A stretch of DNA of 64,000 bases from Rhabdaerophilum sp. SD176 (lineage in GTDB: Bacteria > Pseudomonadota > Alphaproteobacteria > Rhizobiales > Beijerinckiaceae): assembly GCF_030143245.1 (NCBI RefSeq), contig NZ_JARJNS010000001.1, positions 434,001 through 498,000 on the forward strand, in the 5' to 3' direction. A program made the position numbers and the translations under genes. Position 1 is the first letter of the stretch. Each line of letters starts with the position of its first letter. Below are positions 44,731 through 52,655 of this stretch, piece by piece. The notes under the pieces were generated by a model. It saw only the letters and a program-made list of their open reading frames with translations. It ran no database searches and was not told where the DNA came from.

Positions 44731-46149
44731 TCAACCGAGGCCGAACCACAGGGTTGCGACCCCGAGAAAGGCAAAAAAGCCGATAATATCAGTGACCGTT
44801 GTCACGAAGGGCCCGGACGCCACCGCCGGGTCGACATCCAGGCGGTGAAGGACCAGCGGAATGACCACGCCCGCCAACCCGGCCGCCACCAGCGTGACGA
44901 TGATCGCCACGCCGATCACCAGCCCGAGTTCGGCATTGCCGAACCAGAGCGCCGCGACAACACCCATGATGAGAGCGAAGGACAGGCCGTTGAACAGCCC
45001 GACCAGGATCTCACGGTTGATGATCCGGCGGACATTGTGCCCGGAAAGGGCCCGTGTCGCCAGCGCGCGCACGGCCACCGTCATCGTCTGCGTGCCGGCA
45101 TTGCCGCCCTGGCTCGCCACGATCGGCATGAGTACGGCCAGCGCCACCATCTTTTCCAGTGATCCCTTGAACAGGTCGATCACGGCGGAGGCGATGATCG
45201 CCGTCAGCAGGTTCACGAAGAGCCAGGTGAAGCGCGCTCGCGCGGTGGCCATCACCGAATCGGACAGTTCCTCCCCGGAGGTGACACCGCCCATCGCGCG
45301 GATCTCGGCATCGGCCTCCTCGTCGATGATGTCGACGATGTCGTCGAAGGTCAGCACGCCGACCAGCCTTTCGGCATCGTCGACGACGGGGATCGAGACG
45401 AGATTGTAGCGCTTGAACAGATCCGCCACCTCGTGCTGGTCATCGGTGACGCGGGCCACATGGTCGGCCTCGTCCATGATCTCGTCGAGCGGCACGGGGC
45501 GCTTGGTCCGCAGCAGCCGGTTGAGCGAGACATGGCCGATGATCCGCCCCGCCGGATCGATAGCGAAGATCTCGTAGAACTCGTCCGGCAGCTCGCTCGT
45601 CTCGCGCAGATAGTCGATCATCTGCCCGACCGTCCAGAACGGCGGCACGGCGATGAAATCCGTCTGCATCAGGCGGCCGGCGGAATCCTCCGGATAGTCG
45701 AGGCTGCGCTCGAGCGCGACACGGTCCGGCGCAGGAAGGTTGGCGAGAACCTCTTCCTTGTCCTCGGGTTCGAGGTCTTCCAGGATGTAGACGGCATCAT
45801 CCGAATCGAGATCGCGCACGCCCTCGGCGATCTGCTCGTTCGGGATTTCCTCGAGGATCTCCTCGCGGACCGTGTCATCGACCTCGGTCAGCGCCCGGTA
45901 GTCGAAATCCGCGCCGAGAATCGTCACGAGCCGCGGGCGATCCTCCGTCGGCAGGGCCTCGATCAGCGCACCGAGATCGGCCTCGTAGAGATCCCCGGCC
46001 AGAGCCGTCAGCGCATCGTGATCCTCCCGGCCGATCGCCTCGCGGATCGCCTCGATGAATTCGGCGAGGATCTCGCCTTCCTCGTCGCGGAAATCGCGCG
46101 GCAGGGTCGATTCGACCATGGCAGGTTCGGCAGGCGGGAGCGACACCAT
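44731..46149 (-). CDS. mgtE: MgtE family magnesium transporter
   Basis: A 472-residue Mg2+ channel. The acidic N domain (about 20-140, DLYEADLGALIEALPTEDR, EILEEIPNEQIAEGVRDLDSDD) and two CBS domains (about 145-270) act as the Mg2+ sensor. Five membrane helices follow (about 295-472), with the pore motif PIVASQGGNAGTQT near 345-358. All are intact. GGAGG is six bases upstream of ATG 46149. Distance to tRNA-Leu is about 100 bases. Confidence 0.94.
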   Translation of the reverse strand: MVSLPPAEPAMVESTLPRDFRDEEGEILAEFIEAIREAIGREDHDALTALAGDLYEADLGALIEALPTEDRPRLVTILGADFDYRALTEVDDTVREEILEEIPNEQIAEGVRDLDSDDAVYILEDLEPEDKEEVLANLPAPDRVALERSLDYPEDSAGRLMQTDFIAVPPFWTVGQMIDYLRETSELPDEFYEIFAIDPAGRIIGHVSLNRLLRTKRPVPLDEIMDEADHVARVTDDQHEVADLFKRYNLVSIPVVDDAERLVGVLTFDDIVDIIDEEADAEIRAMGGVTSGEELSDSVMATARARFTWLFVNLLTAIIASAVIDLFKGSLEKMVALAVLMPIVASQGGNAGTQTMTVAVRALATRALSGHNVRRIINREILVGLFNGLSFALIMGVVAALWFGNAELGLVIGVAIIVTLVAAGLAGVVIPLVLHRLDVDPAVASGPFVTTVTDIIGFFAFLGVATLWFGLG

Positions 46150-46251
46150 CTGGAACCTCCGGAAAAGCGGGCTGGATGCATCCACTTAAGGAGAGGATCG
46201 GCGTTTGGGAAGGCTCGTTCTGCCCCGGCCAAGCAAATGCCACCGGAAACG

Positions 46252-46278
46252 CGAAAACCCGGCCTGTCGACCGGGTTT
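46252..46278 (-). terminator. Terminator of tRNA-Leu
   Basis: On the minus strand AAACCCGG, an eight-base loop and CCGGGTTT are followed by TCGCG. The stem begins about 50 bases past the tRNA end. The T-run is short. Confidence 0.65.
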
Positions 46279-46326
46279 GCAGCTTGCCTTCGCAGAAGAC
46301 GGGACGGACCTTCCCGGAGAAGGAAA

Positions 46327-46411
46327 TGGTGCGGACGAGAGGACTCGAACCTCCACGGTGTTACCCACTAGCACCTCAAGCTAGCGCGTCTACCAATTCC
46401 GCCACGACCGC
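46327..46411 (-). tRNA. tRNA-Leu (anticodon GAG)
   Basis: An 85-base tRNA with encoded CCA. The order is acceptor GCGGTCG, D-arm with GGTAGACGC, anticodon stem CTAGC/GCTAG around TTGAGGT (anticodon GAG at 46377-46375), a long variable arm with GTGGGTAACACC, the T-arm with TTCGAGT, and acceptor CGTCCGC-A-CCA. It reads CUC and CUU. The fifth acceptor pair is U5-U68 rather than a Watson-Crick pair; all other acceptor pairs match. Its promoter lies at 46452-46480. Confidence 0.96.
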
Positions 46412-46451
46412 ACACCGGGAAAAGGGGGTTGCCCGTCTCACCGAGGCGCGC

Positions 46452-46480
46452 TGTCTAACAAAGCCCGCCGGGTCTGGCAA
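46452..46480 (-). promoter_or_regulatory. Promoter of tRNA-Leu
   Basis: On the minus strand TTGCCA (46480-46475), a 17 bp spacer and TAGACA (46457-46452). The expected start lies near 46445, about 34 bases before the mature 5' end. Confidence 0.65.
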
Positions 46481-46541
46481 GCCCGAAAAGACCGGGCGGA
46501 ACGCGCCTGCGCCCGCCACAACCGGGCCGTGCTTCAATGGA

Positions 46542-46844
46542 TCAGAATTCCTCGTCCTGGTCGCGCATCGCGGGCCTCGGCATCGTGCGCTCCACTTCCG
46601 GCCGGCGGATCAGGCTGGTCACTTCCACCTGGATGCGCTTGCCCTGCACGATCACCTGCCCCCGGGCCACCGGGAAATCATTGGCGAGGATCTCGATCTC
46701 GTCATTCTCGTTCGAATCGAGCTCGATCACCGCGCCGCGCCCCATGCGGAGCAAGTGATGGATCGGCATCCGCGCCCGGCCGATCACGACCTCGATCTCC
46801 ACCTCGACGCTATCGACCGTGTTGGTCCGTTCTTCACCCGACAT
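46542..46844 (-). CDS. fliN: FliN family flagellar motor switch / SpoA domain protein
   Basis: A 100-residue SpoA-domain protein. VEVEIEVVIGRARMPIHHLLRMGRGAVIELDSNENDEIEILAND and VARGQVIVQGKRIQVEVTSLI match the FliN core, including the usual Gly-Arg start and the VARG strand. FliN builds the lower ring of the flagellar C-ring. No other flagellar gene lies in the window, so it is an orphan copy here. It could also be the SpoA part of a type III secretion system. It is transcribed divergently from lipB. Confidence 0.82.
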   Translation of the reverse strand: MSGEERTNTVDSVEVEIEVVIGRARMPIHHLLRMGRGAVIELDSNENDEIEILANDFPVARGQVIVQGKRIQVEVTSLIRRPEVERTMPRPAMRDQDEEF

Positions 46845-46913
46845 CCGGAATTGCCCCCGCTGGATTGACCCTGAAGCCGGAACGTCTCAGGTTCGAACGA
46901 CTCGAAACTTCGA

Positions 46914-46942
46914 TTGACCCGGCAATTTCTGCCCATCTATGT
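46914..46942 (+). promoter_or_regulatory. Promoter of lipB
   Basis: TTGACC (46914-46919), a 17 bp spacer and CTATGT (46937-46942). Transcription should start within 46947-46951, at or next to the proposed lipB ATG at 46951. The upstream in-frame ATG at 46939 lies inside the -10 box and cannot be used from this promoter. Confidence 0.6.
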
Positions 46943-46950
46943 GCCAGCTT

Positions 46951-47652
46951 ATGGTCAACAGCCCGTTAACGCGCCCCGAATTCCGCCCGCAGGCGGCCAG
47001 CCATTCCCCGGTGGAATGGCGGCTGTCGGAAGGGCTCGTCCCCTATCCCGAGGCCGTCGCCTGGATGAAGGCCCGCGCCGCCGCCATCGCGGAGGGGACC
47101 GCGCCGGAATGCGTCTGGCTGGTGGAGCATCCCCCGCTCTATACCGCCGGCACCAGCGCGCAGGGCGCGGACCTGCTTCAGCCGCGCTTTCCCGTCTACG
47201 AAACCGGCCGCGGCGGGCAATATACCTATCACGGCCCCGGCCAGCGCGTGGCCTATGTGATGCTGGATCTGCGGGCCCGCCGGCAGGATGTGCGCGCCTT
47301 CGTTTCCGCGCTCGAGGCCTGGGTGATCGGCACGCTGGCGGAATTCTCGCTGACCGGCCTCACCGATCCGGCCCGCGTCGGCGTCTGGGTCCGGCGGCCC
47401 GACAAGGGCCCAGGCCATGAGGACAAGATCGCCGCCATCGGGATCCGCCTGCGCCGCTGGGTATCGTTCCATGGCATTTCGCTCAATGTGGAGCCCGATC
47501 TCGGCCATTTCGACGGCATCGTGCCCTGCGGCATTGCCGAGGCGCGCTATGGCGTAACCAGCCTTGTCGATCTCGGCCTGCCGGTGACGATGCCCGAAGC
47601 CGATCTCGCGCTGAAGCGCGCCTTCCGGCCGATCTTCGGGGATGTGTCATGA
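46951..47652 (+). CDS. lipB: Octanoyl-(acyl-carrier-protein) protein N-octanoyltransferase
   Basis: A 233-residue lipoate-biosynthesis enzyme that moves octanoyl groups from ACP to lipoyl domains. Motifs are [29 protein letters not shown] (near residues 87-98) and the active-site cysteine in GIVPCGIAE, with the lysine in [15 protein letters not shown]. No Shine-Dalgarno site is evident before ATG 46951. A good promoter places the start of the transcript at this ATG, so the message may be leaderless. The stop overlaps the next start by ATGA. Confidence 0.95.
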   Translation: MVNSPLTRPEFRPQAASHSPVEWRLSEGLVPYPEAVAWMKARAAAIAEGTAPECVWLVEHPPLYTAGTSAQGADLLQPRFPVYETGRGGQYTYHGPGQRVAYVMLDLRARRQDVRAFVSALEAWVIGTLAEFSLTGLTDPARVGVWVRRPDKGPGHEDKIAAIGIRLRRWVSFHGISLNVEPDLGHFDGIVPCGIAEARYGVTSLVDLGLPVTMPEADLALKRAFRPIFGDVS

Positions 47653-48161
47653 GCGCATCCGGCATCTCCCTCCTCCGCGGCTGGGCGCCCGGTCTGCCCG
47701 GCTGGGTCATTGCCGAGCACGGCCGCTCCTACGCCCGGGACTGGCAGTTCGGCGCCGGCTTCGAGGCCAAGGTTGCCGAGGCGATGGGCGAATGGCTCGG
47801 CCGCTACGACCCCGGGCGGGACCTCCTGCTGACCGCGATGCTCGATGGCAAGCCCGTCGGTTCGATCAGCCTCGACGGGTCCGGCCCGCATGCTGCCAAA
47901 GAGGGGGCGCGGATCCGCTTCTTCATTCTCGCCGAGGCGGCGCGCGGCCTCGGCATCGGCCGCCGTCTGATGGGCGAGATGATGGCCTTCATCGAGGAGA
48001 CGGGCTTCGACCGCGTATTCCTGACAACCTTCCGCGGGCTCGATGCCGCCCGCCATCTCTACGAGGCGGAAGGCTTCCAGCTTGTCACGGAGACGCTTGA
48101 TTCGAGCTGGGGCCGCCCGCTCCACGAACAGCTCTTCCTCTGGGAGAGGCCGCGGCCATAA
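47649..48161 (+). CDS. GNAT family N-acetyltransferase
   Basis: A 170-residue acetyltransferase. The acetyl-CoA loop is [16 protein letters not shown] (near residues 96-111), with the preceding strand [22 protein letters not shown] is the usual C-terminal motif. Substrate unknown; the shape resembles MarR-associated or small-molecule GNATs. The ATGA overlap couples it to lipB. Confidence 0.88.
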   Translation: MSASGISLLRGWAPGLPGWVIAEHGRSYARDWQFGAGFEAKVAEAMGEWLGRYDPGRDLLLTAMLDGKPVGSISLDGSGPHAAKEGARIRFFILAEAARGLGIGRRLMGEMMAFIEETGFDRVFLTTFRGLDAARHLYEAEGFQLVTETLDSSWGRPLHEQLFLWERPRP

Positions 48162-48167
48162 GCGGTT

Positions 48168-48710
48168 TCAGCCATCCCACTCGCCGGCGCGGTTGTCGCG
48201 CGGGCGCTGGTCCGGCGAAGCCGCGCGCGGGCGGACCCCGGCCACCGGCCCGGCCGAAGGCACTGCGGCGGCGGGAACCGTCTTCGCGCCGCTGCTTTTC
48301 CAGCGCGCAAGTTCGTCGAGATAGGGTTTCGGAAAGCCATGGGCCTGCGCTGCGGCGAGAATGCCTTCGAGATAGCCGGGGCGCGGCCGCCCCGGCGCGG
48401 CATTGGCGGCCACATAGACCAGCGCCCGCTTCGCGCCATCGGCCGCAATCACCGGCTGGTTGATCTTGGCATAGAGGCCGCGATCGACCCCTTCGAACCG
48501 GTCGAGCGGGCGGAGATCGGCGAGAGCGAGGTCCCAGAGCACGCCATGGACGCTCTGGCGCGGATCGCGCACGATGCTGGCATAGCCCTCGGCCATGATA
48601 ATGAAGCGATGGCGCGGCAGGCGCGCGGGCCCGATCAGGCGGGATTGCGGGGCGCGGGCCGCCATATCGGCGACGTCCATATTGGCGCCATAGGCGAAAT
48701 AGAGCGGCAT
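48168..48710 (-). CDS. Gamma-glutamylcyclotransferase-like protein
   Basis: A 180-residue GGCT/AIG2-fold protein. The N-terminal YFAYGANM (residues 4-11) forms the family's substrate loop, and the acid residue lies in LDRFEGVDRGLY near 70-81. SVHGVLWDL is a further family element. The last 45 residues or so are a low-complexity Arg/Pro/Ala-rich tail. It may turn gamma-glutamyl compounds into 5-oxoproline. It converges on the GNAT gene, six bases apart. Confidence 0.82.
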   Translation of the reverse strand: MPLYFAYGANMDVADMAARAPQSRLIGPARLPRHRFIIMAEGYASIVRDPRQSVHGVLWDLALADLRPLDRFEGVDRGLYAKINQPVIAADGAKRALVYVAANAAPGRPRPGYLEGILAAAQAHGFPKPYLDELARWKSSGAKTVPAAAVPSAGPVAGVRPRAASPDQRPRDNRAGEWDG

Positions 48711-48800
48711 GGTCCCTCGGGCTGTTCTCGGCCTCAGAGGTCAGGCCAGCGCCCCGCTCCTGTCAAGCCGCCTGCCGCTTGCGGGCAGGCAGCCGGGATG

Positions 48801-49211
48801 TCAGTGCCAACCGCGCAGCCGGTTGCGCGAGTGCTTCAGCGCCAAAGCCGTCAGGGCCTCGGGCACATCATTCAGCTCGCGGACCAGCGCGAAGAGCAAA
48901 GCCGGCATGGAAGGGGAAGGCTCGCCGGCGAGGTGGTCGACCAGCCAGGCAAGGTCCTCGGCGCCGATGCGGCCGGCGGGAGCCTTCTGCCAGACGAGAT
49001 ATTCGACCATCGCCTCGACGAAATACGCCGTCCATTCGGTATCGGCATGGCCCTGGAGCATGTCCTCACGGATCATGTCTTCCGCCTGGGCCCGGCTTTC
49101 GAGGATCAGGAACGCCCGGGCATCGAGTTGCTCGGCCAGAGAAGCCGGGCATCCGGGCAACCCGACGGTTTCGATCACCGGGCTGACCGGCATACGCAGA
49201 AGCGCCGACAT
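48801..49211 (-). CDS. Conserved hypothetical acidic protein behind a structured leader
   Basis: A 136-residue soluble protein without signal peptide. The middle part (EDMIREDMLQGHADTEWTAYFVEAMVEYLVWQK, then GAEDLAWLVDHLAG) is helical and rich in Glu and aromatic residues. The C-terminus is basic. I do not recognise a family. GGGAAG (49223-49218) lies six bases upstream of ATG 49211. A series of stable hairpins precedes the ribosome site, so expression may be controlled at the RNA level. Confidence 0.75.
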   Translation of the reverse strand: MSALLRMPVSPVIETVGLPGCPASLAEQLDARAFLILESRAQAEDMIREDMLQGHADTEWTAYFVEAMVEYLVWQKAPAGRIGAEDLAWLVDHLAGEPSPSMPALLFALVRELNDVPEALTALALKHSRNRLRGWH

Positions 49212-49231
49212 CGTTTTCTTCCCTGTTCGCG

Positions 49232-49334
49232 GGGGCGCCGGAGCGCCCCGTCCTGTGATCCCGGGTCCGGAGACCCTGTTTCGCCTGTTCGGGCTTTCGC
49301 CCTTTTTCCTGTTGTCACGGGGCGTTTTCCGCCC
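49232..49334 (-). promoter_or_regulatory. Multi-hairpin RNA leader upstream of the gene at 48801-49211
   Basis: On the minus strand four consecutive hairpins are seen. They are GGGCG-GAAAA-CGCCC (49334-49320), GGGC-GAAA-GCCC (49302-49291), GGGTC-TCCG-GACCC (49276-49263) and GGGGCGC-TCCG-GCGCCCC (49249-49232). Two loops are UNCG and one is GNRA, which is seen only in this orientation. This suggests a folded RNA that ends about nine bases before the ribosome site of the next gene. The gap 49212-49532 holds nothing else I can identify, apart from a weakly repeated TTTAGGT motif. Confidence 0.5.
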
Positions 49335-49532
49335 TCGTTGTCGTGAGAATGAGCTTTAGGTGTTGCTCAAACCTGAATCTGTGCGCTGGAACACAAATCG
49401 CGGTTTAGGTTTCACCAGCAAATGCCGTTAACGTGACGTTGCCGGCCGGGTGCCATGGGTCATTCCCTCGCTTCCCATTCCCGTGCCATGATGCGGCGAA
49501 TCCATGATCAAACCACGATGGAATTGGGAAAA

Positions 49533-50666
49533 ATGCAGCGCGATTTCATGTCCGAAGCGCGGGATTTCCTCGCGCGGACCCGGCTTGTCGATGGCCATAA
49601 CGACCTGCCCTATGTGATCTGGGCGCGCGGCAGCCATGGCGATGTCCGGGCCTGGAATGCCGCCCGGCTCCACCCCGAAACCGATACCGACATTCCGCGC
49701 CTGAAGGCCGGTCTCGTCTCCACCCAGGTCCTGACAGCTTTCATCCCCACCATGGTGGAAAAGCCGATCGATGACCGGCTGGCCGTGATCGACGTCATGC
49801 TCCAGCTCGAGCAGCTCTATCCGGAAACCTTCCATCCCGTTCTCGCGCCGGATGACATGGAGGCCGCGCAGGCTGCCGGGAAAATCGGGCTGTTCAAGGC
49901 GGTGGAGGGGCTGGTCGGGGTCGAATCCCTCGGCCATCTGCGGCTGCTCCATGCCATGGGCATCCGGCTTGTCACGCTCTGCCACAACGAGACCCTGCCC
50001 TTCATCGACAGCGCGACAGACCATCCTGGCCGCCGGCCCGGCAATCGCCCGCTTTCGCCGTTCGGCGAGAGCATCATCGGGGAAATGGAACGCCTCGGCC
50101 TGATCATCGACATGGCGCATGTCTCCCCGCCCGCCCAGCATGCGGTGATGGATTGCGCGAAAGGCCCGGTCATGATCAGCCATGCGAATGCACGCGCCCT
50201 GTGCGACCACCCGCGCAATGCCCCGGATGATGTGATCCGGCGGATCGCCGAGGGGGGCGGCATCGTCATGGCCACCTTCGTGCCGGCTTTCCTCGAACAG
50301 GCGGTCTTCGAGAGCATGCAGCCGGTCATGGATGGCCTCGGCAAGGTGCGCGAGGATATCGGCGACGAGGAGTACCGCCGCCACAAGGATCGGGCCTTCC
50401 GCCGCTTCGAGGGCGATGGCATCGACGCGCTCATCCGCCATCTCGAGCATATCCGCAATGTCGGCGGGGCGGATTGCCTCGGGATCGGCTCGGATTTCTA
50501 TGGCGGGCCAAACCCGCCCGGCCTTGAGGATGCCGCCACCTTCCCGGCCCTCTTCGCCCGGTTGATGCAGCGCGGCTGGTCAACAGGCGATATGGAAAAA
50601 CTGGCTGGCGGAAATTTCGAGCGGCTCTGGCGGCAGGTCTACCGCGAAAAGCCGGCAATGGCCTGA
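49533..50666 (+). CDS. Membrane dipeptidase (M19, renal dipeptidase family)
   Basis: A 377-residue zinc amidohydrolase-fold dipeptidase. Metal and substrate residues are in VDGHNDLP (His-x-Asp near residues 22-24), KAVEGLVG (Glu), SHANARALCDHPRN (His and Arg) and GIGSDFYG (Asp). All are intact. Family members split dipeptides, often with D-residues, and some hydrolyse beta-lactams. There is no signal peptide. ATG 49533 is preceded by GGGA; MELGK at 49518 is an alternative start. Confidence 0.92.
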   Translation: MQRDFMSEARDFLARTRLVDGHNDLPYVIWARGSHGDVRAWNAARLHPETDTDIPRLKAGLVSTQVLTAFIPTMVEKPIDDRLAVIDVMLQLEQLYPETFHPVLAPDDMEAAQAAGKIGLFKAVEGLVGVESLGHLRLLHAMGIRLVTLCHNETLPFIDSATDHPGRRPGNRPLSPFGESIIGEMERLGLIIDMAHVSPPAQHAVMDCAKGPVMISHANARALCDHPRNAPDDVIRRIAEGGGIVMATFVPAFLEQAVFESMQPVMDGLGKVREDIGDEEYRRHKDRAFRRFEGDGIDALIRHLEHIRNVGGADCLGIGSDFYGGPNPPGLEDAATFPALFARLMQRGWSTGDMEKLAGGNFERLWRQVYREKPAMA

Positions 50667-50676
50667 TCGCGGGCGG

Positions 50677-51252
50677 TCAACTGCGCGGCAGGCAGGCCTT
50701 CAGCGCCTGGACATGGCTGGCGAGCCCGCCATTGGCCTCGTTGTCCTCGCGGCCATGCAGCGTCTCGAACCGCGCGATCTCGGCCTCGGTCAGGCGGCGC
50801 TTCTCGTCGCGATCGCCGAGCGGGTTGAGCGCGCTGAGATAGGCACAGCTCGCAACATGGAGCGGCAGCGCGTTCCGCTGGCTGAAGGTGCAGATCTGCC
50901 GGATCAGCGAAACCGGCAGCACATCGCGCCGCCCATGCAGCAGCAGCCCGATCCCGACCATGGTGACGCTGGCGCCAGCCTCGCCTTTCAGCACCTGCGC
51001 CCGGGCCCTGTCGAGCGCCTGGGCTGGTTCCATCCCGGCATCGATCGCTGCCGTTGCAGGTTCGGCATAGCGGTCGAGCAACTGGCCGAGCCTGCCGATC
51101 AGCGCCGCACAATCCTGCCCCTGCGCGAAGCCGGCCTGCGGGGCCAACAACAGCAGGAAGCCGACGAGGCTAGCCTTGAAGCGCCAGGAGAAGCGCCGCA
51201 GCCGCCCGGAAATCGGCGAGCCGGGCCGCCCGGCGATGGGCAGCTTCCTCAT
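50677..51252 (-). CDS. Exported protein of unknown function, overlapping the ATP12 gene
   Basis: A 191-residue protein. A basic N-terminal stretch (residues 1-28) precedes a hydrophobic segment (ASLVGFLLLLAPQAGFAQ) with a cleavage site near residue 44. The mature domain has cysteines (QDCAAL, RQICTF, ASCAYL, KACLPRS) that could form two disulfides. No family recognised. The only sensible start, ATG 51252, lies inside the ATP12 gene, so the two overlap by 83 bases on the same strand in different frames. No start codon lies closer to the signal core. Confidence 0.65.
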   Translation of the reverse strand: MRKLPIAGRPGSPISGRLRRFSWRFKASLVGFLLLLAPQAGFAQGQDCAALIGRLGQLLDRYAEPATAAIDAGMEPAQALDRARAQVLKGEAGASVTMVGIGLLLHGRRDVLPVSLIRQICTFSQRNALPLHVASCAYLSALNPLGDRDEKRRLTEAEIARFETLHGREDNEANGGLASHVQALKACLPRS

Positions 51253-51967
51253 CAGCCCCCCAGAGATCCAATTCGAAATCGGCATCGACCTCTCCCGCAT
51301 CGTATCCGGCATCGGCGGTCAGGGCCCCGTCCGCCACGGCAAGCGCGATCAGAGCGGAGCCGGAAACCGAGGTCAAGACATGGAGCGCTGCCAGCGCCGC
51401 TGCCGGTCCATGCCGGAGGATGCCCGGATGCAGGGCTTCGATGGCCGCAGGGTTCTGCGCGACATGCGTGATCCCCTCCGCAAGCAGGAACCGCGCGCCA
51501 TAGCGCAGCTGCGCATGGGCGAGCACAGGGTCCCAATGCCGCGCCTGCAGGGCCACCAGCTTTTCCGGCTCGCCGGCGCGGTAGCAGACGAGATCTGTCC
51601 CGGCATAAGCGAGGATATCCGCGACCACCGCCTCGCGGGCTTCGGCCACATGGTCAATGGCGGCATGGGCGATCCGCGTCACCGGCATCGTGGCGGGGTT
51701 GATCTCCTCGTCCTGCGCGGCCCATTCGGCGGCGAGCTGGGAGGCCGCCGCCTCGGTCTCGAGCGCGAGCGGACGCTTCAGCTTCGTGCGCGCCGGTTTT
51801 CCGTCGAGCAGGAGGCGGAACCCCTCCGGTGACGGCTCGATCGAGACCTCGCTGTAGAAACGCTTCGGCCGTTGCGGCTTCAGCGCCGCGCGCGCGATCC
51901 GCACGGGATCAAGCCGGGCCGGATCCTCGCCATCGCCGAACCAGTCTTCGGAAAATCTGTTGCTCAT
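51170..51967 (-). CDS. ATP12 family F1-ATPase assembly chaperone
   Basis: A 265-residue protein of the ATP12 family, which protects the F1 alpha subunit before F1 assembly. Landmarks are RFYSEVSIEPSPEGFRLLLDGKPARTKLKRPLAL, AAEWAAQDEEINPATMPVTR and DLVCYRAGEPEKLVALQARHWDPVL. The last is strongly conserved in alphaproteobacteria and mitochondria. It follows the HAD gene in the same direction, 31 bases away. In many Hyphomicrobiales the order crcB-rluC-HAD-ATP12 is conserved. Confidence 0.92.
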   Translation of the reverse strand: MSNRFSEDWFGDGEDPARLDPVRIARAALKPQRPKRFYSEVSIEPSPEGFRLLLDGKPARTKLKRPLALETEAAASQLAAEWAAQDEEINPATMPVTRIAHAAIDHVAEAREAVVADILAYAGTDLVCYRAGEPEKLVALQARHWDPVLAHAQLRYGARFLLAEGITHVAQNPAAIEALHPGILRHGPAAALAALHVLTSVSGSALIALAVADGALTADAGYDAGEVDADFELDLWGADEEAAHRRAARLADFRAAAALLLALQG

Positions 51968-51998
51968 GTCGCGGAGATAGGATGCCGGAACGGGCCTG

Positions 51999-52655
51999 TC
52001 ACCCCGGAAGGCGGAGAATCCGGGCAAGATCATCATAATCCTGCGCAATCACCTCGGCGCCGGCCTCGCGCAGCGCCTCGACAGGCTGGAACCCCCAGGC
52101 CACGCCGATCGCCCGCGCGCCGGCCGCCCGGGCCATCTGCATGTCGAAGACGGAATCGCCGATCATCACCGTCTCTTCCGGCGGAATGCCGGTTGCGGCG
52201 GAAGCCTGCAGGATCATGCCGGGATGCGGCTTCGAGGGCGCGTCATCGGCCGTCTGGATGGTGGCCATGAGATCATGCCAGCCATGGGCATCGAGCAGGG
52301 CCGCCACGCCCCGCCGCGACTTGCCGGTGGCGATGCCCAGCCGGAAGCGTGGATCGGCGCCGGCTTCGGCCAGCAGGCTGGCTGCGCCGGGATAAAGCGG
52401 TTCGCCGATCGTCGCTGCCTTGCGCAAGGCATGGAACACCTCGCGATAGGCCGCAACCAGCGCGTCGACGGGGCCCTCCGGCCCGGCAAGAACCGTAAAG
52501 GCTTCGTGCAGCGAAAGCCCGACAATGGAAAGCCCGCGCTCCCGGGAGGGCGCGGGCAGGCCGACGGCCGCGAAGGTCTGGGCCTGGGCGGTCAGGATGA
52601 TCGCTTCGGAATTGACGAGCGTGCCGTCGACGTCGAACAGGAGGAGCTGGGTCAC
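51999..52655 (-). CDS. HAD superfamily hydrolase (phosphoglycolate phosphatase-like)
   Basis: A 218-residue HAD hydrolase with C1-type cap. Motif I is FDVDGTL (residues 6-12), motif II IATGKS, motif III lysine in SKPHPGM and motif IV GDSVFDMQMA. It resembles phosphoglycolate phosphatases and pyrimidine phosphatases; the substrate is not fixed by sequence. The start is GTG 52655, which overlaps the stop of the upstream PsiF-like gene as GTGA. It is part of the crcB to ATP12 block. Confidence 0.87.
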   Translation of the reverse strand: MTQLLLFDVDGTLVNSEAIILTAQAQTFAAVGLPAPSRERGLSIVGLSLHEAFTVLAGPEGPVDALVAAYREVFHALRKAATIGEPLYPGAASLLAEAGADPRFRLGIATGKSRRGVAALLDAHGWHDLMATIQTADDAPSKPHPGMILQASAATGIPPEETVMIGDSVFDMQMARAAGARAIGVAWGFQPVEALREAGAEVIAQDYDDLARILRLPG

